Below, one piece after another: positions 37,740 to 46,041 of a stretch of 64,000 bases of DNA. Origin of the DNA: Paraburkholderia xenovorans LB400 (GTDB lineage: Bacteria; Pseudomonadota; Gammaproteobacteria; Burkholderiales; Burkholderiaceae); NCBI RefSeq assembly GCF_000013645.1, contig NC_007951.1, forward strand, positions 2,046,001 through 2,110,000, written 5' to 3'. The notes beneath the pieces are model-generated. The model saw nothing but the letters and a program-made list of their open reading frames with translations, was not told where the DNA came from and did not search any database. How positions within the stretch are numbered: the first letter of the stretch is position 1; every line of letters starts with the position of its first letter. Position numbers and translations under genes: made by a program.

Positions 37740-38297
37740 ATGAACATTGAGCTGAGTAAATGGAATCCGTTCAAATTCCTGCGCAAAGCGCAAAACGGGC
37801 GCGAGAAACCTTCGTCGAATCCACCCACAACGAAGAACTGGCTGACCGAGTGGCCCGACGCCTCCCGGCTCTTTTCGTCGGACCCGTGGCGGGTGATGCG
37901 CGAGTTGCTGCACGATCCATTCGCAGGAGGCGCGCTTGAGCGATGGTTCGGCGACTTCAGTTCGTCGTGGTTCCAGCCACGCATCGATGTCGTCGACGAC
38001 GGCGATGTGCTGCGCATTACCGCCGAGTTACCGGGAATGGATCGCGGAGATCTGCAGACATCGATCGAAGAGGGCGTATTGGTGCTGCGTGGCGAGAAGA
38101 AACAGGACACGAGAAGCGAGGAAAACGGCTGCTACCGGCTGGAACGGTCGTATGGTGCCTTCACTCGCACGATTCCGCTGCCCGATGGGGTGGACGTCGA
38201 CAAGGTAGATGCGAAGTTCGACAAGGGCGTCCTGACGGTGCGTTTGCCGAAGACGGATTCTGCGCGCCCCACGATCAGGAAGGTTGAGATCAAATGA
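37740..38297 (+). CDS. Hsp20 family protein, long form (cluster C, third gene)
   Basis: A 185-residue protein with the long-form N-terminus (MNIELSKWNPFKFLRK), WRVMRELLHDPFAGG, ALERWFGDFSSSWFQPRID, and the alpha-crystallin domain (LRITAELPGMDRGDLQTSIE, LVLRGEKKQD, YGAFTRTIPLPDGVDVD, GVLTVRLPK). AGGAGG before the ATG. Intact counterpart of 22649 and of the decayed 11700-12191. Confidence 0.93.
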   Translation: MNIELSKWNPFKFLRKAQNGREKPSSNPPTTKNWLTEWPDASRLFSSDPWRVMRELLHDPFAGGALERWFGDFSSSWFQPRIDVVDDGDVLRITAELPGMDRGDLQTSIEEGVLVLRGEKKQDTRSEENGCYRLERSYGAFTRTIPLPDGVDVDKVDAKFDKGVLTVRLPKTDSARPTIRKVEIK

Positions 38298-38455
38298 GTT
38301 TTTCCCGGCACAGGCCGGACGGCAGGACGCGTCGCGCGGCGCGGCAGTCATGCGCCACGCCGCGCGGCGACGTTGCCGTCTACACCTCCAACGGGGGCGT
38401 ACCCGATACGCTACGCAGAGGATCGAACTTGTTTCGACAAACGAGAAACTGAGCC

Positions 38456-39019
38456 ATGAAAAACGTAGGTGGAAATGGTGGAAACAACCCGGCTATGTCG
38501 GTGGCCATGGAAAAGACTCGACGCCCGATAAATGAAAAAGCGGATACGTCCCGCGGAGTGATAGACGCACTCCGGTTAGAGCGGCGCGTCCTCGGCTTTT
38601 ACGCGCGCTTCGAAGCGGCTGTCGCCCATATACTCAGCGTCGTTATTTCCGTCATTATCGCCATATCGCTCTGGCAACTGATCCGGGCGGTAGTGGCATT
38701 GCTTGTGTTGAAGGCGCTAAACCCGATGGATCACGCGGTATTCCAGACGGTCTTCGGCATGGTCATGACGCTGCTGATTGCGATGGAATTCAAACATTCC
38801 ATTATTCGCGTGATGCTGCGACGCGACCATATCGTGCAGGCAAAGACGGTCGTATTGATTGCCTTGCTTGCGATTGCGCGCAAGTTCATCGTGCTTGACC
38901 CGAGCACGGATCCTGCCCGGATAGGCGCGCTGGCCGCTGCGCTTCTCGCTTTGGGCGGAGTCTATTGGCTCATGCGTCAACGCGATGATCCGATCGACGC
39001 AGAGCGCTTCGCGGAATGA
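38456..39019 (+). CDS. PsiE-family (phosphate-starvation-inducible) membrane protein
   Basis: A 187-residue integral membrane protein. After a polar N-terminus come about four membrane helices (AHILSVVISVIIAISLWQL; VFGMVMTLLIAMEF; VVLIALLAIARKFIVL; ALAAALLALGGVYWL) with the PsiE signature MEFKHS and DHIVQAKTVVLIALLAIARK. PsiE-like genes travel with Hsp20 genes in the transmissible locus of stress tolerance of enterobacteria, so its place right after Hsp20 cluster C is suggestive. Exact function is unknown. Confidence 0.85.
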   Translation: MKNVGGNGGNNPAMSVAMEKTRRPINEKADTSRGVIDALRLERRVLGFYARFEAAVAHILSVVISVIIAISLWQLIRAVVALLVLKALNPMDHAVFQTVFGMVMTLLIAMEFKHSIIRVMLRRDHIVQAKTVVLIALLAIARKFIVLDPSTDPARIGALAAALLALGGVYWLMRQRDDPIDAERFAE

Positions 39020-40225
39020 CTGTTGCTGTTGGTGCTTTCAAAGCGGGTCACCCGCGCCAGGAGCATCTCAACGCCAATCGAATTCGAATTAAAACTGCGA
39101 TTTGCAAGGACTCAGACTCAGCGCCGGCAGATGATCACCCTCTGTGGTCATGCGCATGCTCGGCATGAGACAAAGCACGGGACAATTGTTATCCGAGGCC
39201 AGAGCTTTCGATCTTGCTTCCGTTCAATCCGCCGGCAATACTGGCCACCGGCTGCACCTCAGCGAGGCTACAGCCAAGTCGATGTTAAAAATTACAACGC
39301 TGGGCGACGACAGAGCTCGTCAAGAGGATCAATATCTGTCTCATACCTATAACCATACGGAAGAGAGAGGGATGAAAGCCCACACGTCGTAAGCGAACCA
39401 AGCATTCTGTATTTCGGCACAAGCGAAGAAGACCTTCACACGTCTGAGACGCGATGAGGATATATGCGATAGCTGGGTGGTCCGGCGCCCAAAACCGGCG
39501 GTAGCCTATCCTGCCATCCCTCGTTTTAACTTCGTTTTTTATCTGCTGGCTAAATGCTTTCGGCGAGGTCCGTTGAAAATTTCCGTGAGCTAAGGAGCGG
39601 CGTTCGTAGGATGCTCCCAATGAGTCCGCTGATCTCCCTTGTGCGACCGCGTACCGCGTCGCTCGAGTGCGAGATGTCGATTGATCGACCCAGTGTACTG
39701 GGCGGACCGATTCCTGCGTAGTGGTCCGGTCCACGTCCGACATCTGAATGCCACTTATCGGCGAGGGCGCAGTTGGAGTCGGCAATCGCATGCTCTGAAT
39801 CAGTTAGATCAACCTGCTTTAGGTGGCTATTGATCTCTCAAAATCTGCGCGCTCATTTCCGAGAGTACGCCATAAGGGCTATCGGAGGTTCGTCAGGACA
39901 GGGGCATAGTCTGCGCGCTTGTCGTGTCGTTGTCGGCGCAGTCCTCGTGCGTGTCCTAATGGTCAAAGCGCTTCTGTCCATTGGTAGGGATCGTTCCGCG
40001 ACTGCGCCGCCGCTGTGCGTTTCCCTCGAAGGTTTACGGTGCGTTTCCCGGACTCCGGCCTGTGTCTGTTGCTCCTGCCACGCGCGCCCAAAATATTTCT
40101 TTTATTCCGACGCCATCCGTCTGAGTCCATGATGTGCCAATAAAGAAAATAAGGCCGAAAACAGGTGTTGACGGCGGATTCCTGAGTCAACAAGATGGGA
40201 TGAAGAAAGCACGACGGAGCGAACC
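39020..40225. other. gene-free region preceding transfer genes
   Basis: About 1.2 kb without a convincing gene; GC drops and short frames overlap on both strands. It carries the nic-like site listed at 39469-39515. It probably marks the border between the stress region and the plasmid-like segment. Confidence 0.5.
39469..39515 (+). other. candidate origin of transfer (RP4-like nic site)
   Basis: CCTATCCTGCC at 39505-39515 is identical over 11 bases to the RP4/IncP nic region (cleavage in ATCCTG|C). It is preceded by an imperfect inverted repeat (39469-39485 and 39495-39509), as in MOB-P origins. A traK-like gene, whose product binds oriT in IncP plasmids, begins about 710 bases downstream. 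No relaxase is in the window. Confidence 0.5.
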
Positions 40226-40690
40226 ATGCCGGTTGGGAAAAGCTATACCCGAGCGCAATGGGATGAGCTCGCTCGCTCCCTGGAGTCACTGCCCGTCAAG
40301 CCAGAGGCCGAGCAGCGCGTCTCGATTACCGACGCGATGAAAGAGATGCGTCCGGTGATCGGTGCGGTGAGGAAGAAGGGTTATACGCTGGAAGAAATCG
40401 TTGATCATGCAAGGAAGAATGGCGTCGATTTTAGCGTTGGCTCGGTCAAGTATGCGTTATATCCCTCGAAGAAAGACAAGCCAGCTCGACAGGTAGTAAA
40501 GGAGTCAGCACGGAGCAATGCCGCGCCATCGCCCCGTGTGAAGAAGGTAAGCAAGGACAATGTACCGCGCGCGGAGGCTGTCAGAGAGAATCAGAAGCAG
40601 GATGGGGGAAAGCCAGTCAGCCGGCCGGGGAGCATGGTGATGCGTGACGCGTTCTCATTCGAGATCCGGCCCGATACCGAGAACCTTTAG
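40226..40690 (+). CDS. TraK-like oriT-binding protein
   Basis: A 154-residue basic protein (MPVGKSYTRAQWDELARSLE). The central part (VRKKGYTLEEIVDHARKNGVDF) and the end (RDAFSFEIRPDTENL) resemble IncP TraK, a DNA-binding accessory of the relaxosome with a GYSLKTIWEHM block and a GGFTFN end. The following two genes match TraL and TraM in order and type, which supports the call. The middle is Lys/Pro-rich and disordered. Similarity is by layout and short motifs, so moderate confidence. Confidence 0.6.
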   Translation: MPVGKSYTRAQWDELARSLESLPVKPEAEQRVSITDAMKEMRPVIGAVRKKGYTLEEIVDHARKNGVDFSVGSVKYALYPSKKDKPARQVVKESARSNAAPSPRVKKVSKDNVPRAEAVRENQKQDGGKPVSRPGSMVMRDAFSFEIRPDTENL

Positions 40691-40699
40691 AGGATTCCA

Positions 40700-41392
40700 A
40701 TGGACATGACGACTTACCCCATTTATCTCGTTGGCGGCAGCAAGGGCGGCGTAGGCAAGAGCTTTGTCGCACTCGCGCTGGCCGATTATCTGCTACGACA
40801 GAATATTCGTGCCGCGCTGGTGGAAACCGATACCTCCAATCCGGACGTGATGAAAGCGGTTCAGGATGAGATGCGTTGCATCGCCTACAACCTGGACGAT
40901 GCAGACGGCTGGATCGGCCTCGTCAATTTTTGTGACGAGCAACGGGATGCCGCGATCGTAGTCAACACGGCGGCGCGGAGCCAGACGGGTGTCGAGCAGT
41001 TCGGCGCGACACTGGCGGGCGCGCTTGGCGAACTTCAGCGTCGGCTTGTTGTCCTGTGGGTGATCAACCGGCAACGCGACAGCCTTGAACTGCTGCACGC
41101 TTTCAGCAAGACGTTCCCGGACGCGGTGACGAATGTCGTACGCAATGGCTACTTCGGTCCGGCGGAAAAGTTCACGCTGTATCAGGGATCGCAGCTTCGC
41201 CGCTCCATCGAAGCGCGCGGTCATTCGCTGGACTTTCCCGATCTCGCCGATCGGGTTGCCGACGAGCTTCGCAGCCAGCGCATGTCGATCCGCAAAGCGG
41301 CGGAGACGATGCATATTGGTGAGCGGGTCGAGCTAATGCGTTGGCGTTCGCTGTGCGATGCAATGTTCGCCAGGGTCACGGTTGATGGATAG
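40700..41392 (+). CDS. TraL/StbB-like ParA-family ATPase
   Basis: A 230-residue P-loop ATPase. The deviant Walker A reads GGSKGGVGKSFVALALADYL; VVNTAARSQTG takes the Walker B-prime position and VLWVINRQRDS follows. It resembles TraL of IncP plasmids and StbB/MobD of related mobile elements rather than partition ParA proteins, since no ParB lies beside it in the same operon. AGAGG upstream; 8-base overlap with the next gene. Confidence 0.75.
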   Translation: MDMTTYPIYLVGGSKGGVGKSFVALALADYLLRQNIRAALVETDTSNPDVMKAVQDEMRCIAYNLDDADGWIGLVNFCDEQRDAAIVVNTAARSQTGVEQFGATLAGALGELQRRLVVLWVINRQRDSLELLHAFSKTFPDAVTNVVRNGYFGPAEKFTLYQGSQLRRSIEARGHSLDFPDLADRVADELRSQRMSIRKAAETMHIGERVELMRWRSLCDAMFARVTVDG

Positions 41393-42158
41393 CGGGCGGG
41401 GCAGGCCGGTAGATCCGCTTGCCTCCCTGTTTCTCGACGTCACCGGCGAAATACCCGACGACGCCAGTGTGGTGCGAATGCGGCGGATATCGGGCGCACT
41501 CAACCTGCGTGACAACGATGCGCTGTGGTCAGTGTTGGTCATGCTCGAGCACTACGGGCGGCTCTACGAGACCATGCCGGAGCGCATCCGGCAGGCAGGC
41601 GCGGGCAGCCTGGATGCCGTGCGGACGGAGGCACGGGCGGCGACGGACGCGCTCATGACTCAGCATCGTGACGCGCTCGCGCGTTGCAAGGCCACGATCG
41701 AGCTGGCCGGACAGATGACCGATGAGCACGAGGCGCGCTACCGGGCCGCGCTTGCGGCGCTGAGTGACGAGGCACTGGCTGCACTTACGCAACGGGCGGC
41801 GAGCCGTATTGCCCGCGTTGCCGGAAACCGGATCGTGGGCGCAAGTGCGGTTGCCGCGCGCGAGCAGCGGCAGCGGCTCGATGCGGCGCTCGCGTCAGTC
41901 GAACGGGTCGCAATGAGGCGGATCATGCGGGCGTGTTACGGACTGGTCGCTGGCGGGCTGGTCGTGATGCTGCTGGCGGCGGGCGCGGGTGGACTGGCCG
42001 GATGGTGGGTTGGTGTCCATTGGGGGCGGGCAGACGGGTTATCGTCTGCCCGCGCGGGTTACACCTCGTCGGTGTCGCCTTCCATGAATTCTGCGGCGAG
42101 GCGGAGCATGCCGGCTGCGGCGTCGTTCGGGTCGAAGGCGATCATTGGTGCGCGGTAG
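41385..42158 (+). CDS. TraM/StbC-like protein with C-terminal membrane helix
   Basis: A 257-residue protein overlapping the ATPase gene. Long Ala/Arg-rich helices (coiled coil) fill residues 60-185; a single membrane helix follows (YGLVAGGLVVMLLAAGAGGL) near residue 190-210. Third gene of the traKLM-like set. The last 40 codons run through a strong hairpin (42028-42051) and 100 bases into the convergent gene at 42059, so the native protein probably once ended near HWGRAD and the stop has been lost. Confidence 0.6.
   Translation: MDSGRGRPVDPLASLFLDVTGEIPDDASVVRMRRISGALNLRDNDALWSVLVMLEHYGRLYETMPERIRQAGAGSLDAVRTEARAATDALMTQHRDALARCKATIELAGQMTDEHEARYRAALAALSDEALAALTQRAASRIARVAGNRIVGASAVAAREQRQRLDAALASVERVAMRRIMRACYGLVAGGLVVMLLAAGAGGLAGWWVGVHWGRADGLSSARAGYTSSVSPSMNSAARRSMPAAASFGSKAIIGAR
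42028..42051. terminator. bidirectional hairpin between convergent genes
   Basis: Perfect 9-bp stem GGGCAGACG/CGTCTGCCC with a 6-base loop. It sits between the TraM-like core and the convergent gene ending at 42059, but no T-run follows. Confidence 0.5.
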
Positions 42159-42304
42159 CCTTCATCCTCGGCGCGGGCGAGGGCTATGTCGTAGTGCTGG
42201 CCTTCGTTGTATTGCAGGTCGGTGGCCTCAACGAACGTCAGGTAGAGGTCAGGCGAACCTTCGGCGTTGGTGGCGAGTACTGCCATGCGGACACGGTTGT
42301 TCAT
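42059..42304 (-). CDS. small hypothetical protein of plasmid backbone
   Basis: An 81-residue acidic protein (MNNRVRMAVLATNAEGSPDL) with GGAGG upstream. Last gene of the minus-strand set DUF932 - ParB-like - this gene. No motif recognised. Confidence 0.65.
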   Translation of the reverse strand: MNNRVRMAVLATNAEGSPDLYLTFVEATDLQYNEGQHYDIALARAEDEGYRAPMIAFDPNDAAAGMLRLAAEFMEGDTDEV

Positions 42305-42388
42305 GACGCGGTCCTCCAGTTCGGTCTGGCAGGAGGCGGATATAGACTTGCCGCCTGCCTCGCCCCGTTGTCGGGGCGAGGGGTAGGG

Positions 42389-44629
42389 TTATGCCGCAAG
42401 CGGGCCGGATTGCTCGCTGTTGATGCTCTCGGCCGTCGGGAAGGGCCACGGTTTCAGCGGACTACCGGCGGCGGGCGCGGCTTCTGCGTCGGTGGATGTA
42501 TCGTTGATCTGCTCAGTCCCGTTACCGGCATCGGGTTCCGCGTCAGCGTCCCCGCCTTTCGGCGGGTCGTCCGTGCCGTCGCCGGTATCCGCATCGCCGC
42601 TGTCGTCCTCATCCTCGTCGTCGCGGTTCGACCATGACGGCGTGGCCGGGACTTCGAGATCGGTGAGGACTTCCGGGAGCCATGCCGTCTTGGCGAGCCG
42701 AAGCTCAGCGGCGGCTGCGGCGTCGGCCTTCTTCATCTTGTCGAGGTCGGCTGCGGCCTTGGGCGACACGGCAGCGGACAGGACTTCCGCGATACGTGCC
42801 TTGCTGACATGATCGAAATACGTAGTGCGCGTCGGAGTCCAGTACCGGGTCATGTCGAGGTTCAGCGCGCCCGCGAGCCGGTTGATCGCATGCGGCTTTT
42901 CCTCGGCGGCGATACCATCGAGCAGTGTGCCGGTACAGAACGCGAGCAGGTCGAGCAGCGTCGTGCCTGGATCCTGTCCGAGCAGCCACGGCAGCAGGTC
43001 GTCTCGTTTGGCGGGCAGTTCCGCGATCCAGCGAGCCCGCTGCGTCTCGACGGCGTTCCATGCGGGACTGGCGGGCAGATCGTCGGCGACACTCAGCAGG
43101 GTGTCGTGGTTGTTCTCGCCCGAGATTGCCAGATAACCGCATGAGGACGTGCGCCCGTAGTGCTCGGGCAGTGCCTTCGGAATCAGGCAGTGCAGGACGG
43201 CGGCGAGTGCCACGGTGGGCTGCGCAATCAGTTCCGCGTGGACGGCGGCGGTGCGGTGCGCGGTGAGCCGCTGGCAGAGCTTCGCGCTGTGGACGGGTTT
43301 GACGTTCGGCGCCTTCGCGGGCAGCGTGTCGGGTGCCTCGGCTTGCGGGCCGCCGGTGACGGTCGCGCCTGCCGCGTCGAGTGCTGCGCTGTTCTCGCGC
43401 CGCACGAGGCCGCGCTCGATGACGAGTTCGCCCTGCGGCCCGACGATCACGAATGCGCCTGCTTGGGCCATCTGCTGCGTGTCCCATACGAGTGCGCGGC
43501 TTTCGAGTGCGATGATCGTCGCGTTGACCCGTTCGATTTCGTCGTTGAGCCGGTCGGCTTCCTCGTAGGCATCTTCGTCGTCCTCCGACAGCGCCTCGAT
43601 CTTTTCCGCGAGCTCGTCCTGCTGCGCGGTGAGGGCATCCATTTCGCGCTGCTCGTCCTCTGTGTGCGGGCGCTGCACCGGACGAAGCTTGCCGTAACGG
43701 TTAAGTTCCAGAAAATCACGCTCGACGCGCGTTTCCGTCCAGGCCCAACCCTCGGCACGTACCTCGGCGGCAGTCGTGTCGAGCTTATGCGCGACGAGCT
43801 TCTGCAGCAGTTCGGCGTCGGCAATGTATCCGGCGTTCTCATCGTCGCTGAACAGGTCGCGGCGCACATATCCGCCCGCTGCCTCATAGGCGGCGAGGCT
43901 GATGAAGCGCACGAGGCGACTGCGGCTTGCGTCGATCTCGGCTCGAGTGATGGCCTGTCGCAGATAGTTCGGCTGGCGCTGCCACTCGTTCGCGTCGAAC
44001 CAGATGTGTTCCTGCGTCTCGTGGTCGTCCGCGAGGGCGAGCGCAGCAAGCTGGTCGAGCGTGATCGCGTCCTCACGCAGCAGGGAGAGCAGCCTGGGCG
44101 ACACGTTGGCAAGCTTCATGCGCCGCTTGACGGTGAGCGGCGAGGCGGAGAACAGCGCCGCGATGTAATCGACGCTGTGGCCTTCCTCTGCGAGCATCCG
44201 GTACGCGCGCAGAACGTCAAACGGATCGAGTCCTTCGCGTTCGCTGTTCTCGATCAGCGAAATGGCGAGCGCTTCGCCTTCGCTGACGATCCGTACGGGC
44301 ACCGGATAATCGGCCGCGATGTGCTTCTGCTCATGCAGCAGGTCGAGCGCGGCTTCGCGGCGCTGGCCCGCACAGACGCCGTACTTGCGCTGCTTACCGC
44401 GCGAGCCCTTCATCTCGTGGACGACGAGATTTTGCAGCAGACCCTTCGCGCGGATGTTGGCGGCAAGCGCCGGAATGTTCGACAGCGGTTTCGTGCGCGC
44501 GTTGAGCGCCGAGGGCCGCAGGCTGGAATACGGCACGGTGACGACGGGCTGTTCGTTGCCGAAGTTGGTTTCGAGCGGCGAGACGGTTTCGTCGGTGTTG
44601 GCTGTGGTGGTTTCGGTTTGGGATTGCAT
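42389..44629 (-). CDS. large ParB/Spo0J-domain plasmid protein
   Basis: A 746-residue protein. The N-terminal ParB-like nuclease domain (about residues 25-130) has VTVPYSSLRPSALNART, LLQNLVVHE, YGVCAGQRREAALDLL and SLIENSEREGLDPFD; a helix-turn-helix follows (YIAALFSASPLTVKRRMKLAN). The long C-terminal part has a Glu-rich coiled coil (about 290-380) and an acidic Asp/Gly tail. Such long ParB-like proteins occur on conjugative plasmids and ICEs, with DUF932 neighbours. The ATG at 44629 has GGAG upstream. No ParA partner is beside it, so the role may be regulatory or DNA-processing rather than partition. Confidence 0.8.
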   Translation of the reverse strand: MQSQTETTTANTDETVSPLETNFGNEQPVVTVPYSSLRPSALNARTKPLSNIPALAANIRAKGLLQNLVVHEMKGSRGKQRKYGVCAGQRREAALDLLHEQKHIAADYPVPVRIVSEGEALAISLIENSEREGLDPFDVLRAYRMLAEEGHSVDYIAALFSASPLTVKRRMKLANVSPRLLSLLREDAITLDQLAALALADDHETQEHIWFDANEWQRQPNYLRQAITRAEIDASRSRLVRFISLAAYEAAGGYVRRDLFSDDENAGYIADAELLQKLVAHKLDTTAAEVRAEGWAWTETRVERDFLELNRYGKLRPVQRPHTEDEQREMDALTAQQDELAEKIEALSEDDEDAYEEADRLNDEIERVNATIIALESRALVWDTQQMAQAGAFVIVGPQGELVIERGLVRRENSAALDAAGATVTGGPQAEAPDTLPAKAPNVKPVHSAKLCQRLTAHRTAAVHAELIAQPTVALAAVLHCLIPKALPEHYGRTSSCGYLAISGENNHDTLLSVADDLPASPAWNAVETQRARWIAELPAKRDDLLPWLLGQDPGTTLLDLLAFCTGTLLDGIAAEEKPHAINRLAGALNLDMTRYWTPTRTTYFDHVSKARIAEVLSAAVSPKAAADLDKMKKADAAAAAELRLAKTAWLPEVLTDLEVPATPSWSNRDDEDEDDSGDADTGDGTDDPPKGGDADAEPDAGNGTEQINDTSTDAEAAPAAGSPLKPWPFPTAESINSEQSGPLAA

Positions 44630-44758
44630 GACTGACTCCAGAAAATTAAAAGGAGAAATTCCGGGTCGGGCGCTACCGGATTCCATCAGGACACGACCCG
44701 GATAGGATTCCTGATGGAATGGAGAGAAGGGGCGGCACGCTGCCACCCCTGTGGCCCC

Positions 44759-45592
44759 TTACGCCTTCATCTGGCGCATGGCGTCAGCGAGCATCCACAG
44801 CGCACGGTTGAGCTTCACGTTCTGGTCGATGCCGGTGATGGGACGCGTAGACATGGCGCGTCCGTTGCGCGAACGTCCGTGCAGGCCGCCTTTGGTGAGG
44901 TTTTCCTGAACCCGCTGAAATACCGTCCAGAGGTCGTCGCGGCGATCCTCGAAGCGGCGGGGAGCGAGTAGCTGGCTTTCAGTAACGGGGGCCGGTGCCT
45001 CGGCGTCGGTCGGGTTGTAGCGCAGCGCGAGCGCGGAACGGGCGAAAGCGTGTTGCTCGTCGCGATTCAGCTCGACGGCGTGCATGCCGTCCTTCTGCTC
45101 GCGGATCAGATCAAAGCCGTCGAGCACGTCAAATGCGCCGTTGATGACGTTCTGGACGATGTTGCCCTGGTGCGGCACTCGGATATCGGCCACGTTTTCG
45201 CCCGCGACCAGACCGTTCTGGCAAACGAATCTCAGCACGCCGCCGATCATCTGATAGCTGCTGGTGCCGTCGTGCGAATTGAGCAGCACGACTTCCTCAG
45301 CTTCGTCGCCGGTGATCTGGTCAGCATGGCGAAGCCGGAGCATGTGCTTCGTGTATTCGCGCTTGGCCTCGTCGCGTACGCGGGTCTGGCAGACCATGAA
45401 CGGTTGGAAACCTTCGTTGCGAAGGCCGCGCAGCACATCAATGGTCGGGATGTAGGTGTAGCGTTCGGAGCGGCTTTCGTGCTTGCCGTCCGCGAAGATC
45501 GACGGGGCGACGCGGTGAATTTGATCGTCCGACAGCGGTGTATTGGCGCTCAGCATCGGGGAGCCGTAACGGAAAGAGGAAGCGAGTTGCAT
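44759..45592 (-). CDS. DUF932 domain protein
   Basis: A 277-residue protein of the phage/plasmid-like DUF932 family: ANTPLSDDQIHRVAPSIFAD, SRSERYTYIPTIDVLRGL, LNSHDGTSSYQMIGGVLRFV and CQNGLVAG are family blocks. ATG at 45592 with GGAG upstream. Common on plasmids and ICEs; thought to relate to DNA-processing or anti-defence functions, but not established. First gene of the minus-strand operon. Confidence 0.88.
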   Translation of the reverse strand: MQLASSFRYGSPMLSANTPLSDDQIHRVAPSIFADGKHESRSERYTYIPTIDVLRGLRNEGFQPFMVCQTRVRDEAKREYTKHMLRLRHADQITGDEAEEVVLLNSHDGTSSYQMIGGVLRFVCQNGLVAGENVADIRVPHQGNIVQNVINGAFDVLDGFDLIREQKDGMHAVELNRDEQHAFARSALALRYNPTDAEAPAPVTESQLLAPRRFEDRRDDLWTVFQRVQENLTKGGLHGRSRNGRAMSTRPITGIDQNVKLNRALWMLADAMRQMKA

Positions 45593-45697
45593 GGCGTTCT
45601 CCACAGTAAAAGGGTTGAATTACGGGCTGTGGGATGGCCTTGTCGCTCGCGCGTGAAACCTTCCCGGTGGAACTCGGGGTTGGCTTCTGCTTTTGCC

Positions 45698-45854
45698 TGG
45701 TGCCCGGTTTCCTGCCCGTGCGACCCAAGGAGTCGAAGGCGGGGCGGTGTCAAGGAAGGAGGCGAGGGATGGTGCGGGCAACCCGGTCCCTCGCCCCTTG
45801 ACGCCGCCCCGCCTTCGACTACGGTCGCGGGACAGGGCAGGAAACCGGGTGCCA
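45698..45854. repeat. large imperfect palindrome (arms about 70 bases)
   Basis: The sequence from 45698 to about 45770 is repeated inverted at about 45786-45854 with few mismatches; matching blocks include GTCGAAGGCGGGGCGG with CCGCCCCGCCTTCGAC, CCCGGTTTCCTGCCC with GGGCAGGAAACCGGG, and GGCGAGGGA with TCCCTCGCC. It lies between the divergent DUF932 gene and the gene at 46042. It could be a replication or transfer-related structure or a small insertion. Confidence 0.75.
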
Positions 45855-46041
45855 CGCAGATGCCTGGACACGGGTTCGACCGGGAGGAACAGCGAAGCCT
45901 CGGTTATTCACAGTTTTTGGGGGCAACGCTGTGGATAACCCTTCCGGACGGGACAGCAAGTGATTGAAGGGGATCAGGTTTCTCGCTGCCGGCAGATATA
46001 CTTACGGTAAAGAGTCACAACGTAATGGGGAGCTGGCGGCG

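Noticed and set aside
39285..39791. 168-codon minus-strand frame near the nic-like site
   Set aside because: No family similarity and it covers the candidate oriT; codon pattern is unlike neighbouring genes.
42389..44629. ParA-ParB partition pair with the ATPase at 40700
   Set aside because: The ATPase is convergent with, and more than 1 kb from, the ParB-like gene and sits in a traK-L-M-like operon, so a TraL/StbB role is more likely.
43160..44635. 491-codon open frame antisense to the ParB-domain gene
   Set aside because: Shadow of the ParB-like gene; no ribosome-binding site or similarity.
45550..45960. Several short Arg/Gly-rich frames between DUF932 and the 46042 gene
   Set aside because: They follow the arms of the large palindrome, appear on both strands and have no ribosome-binding sites.
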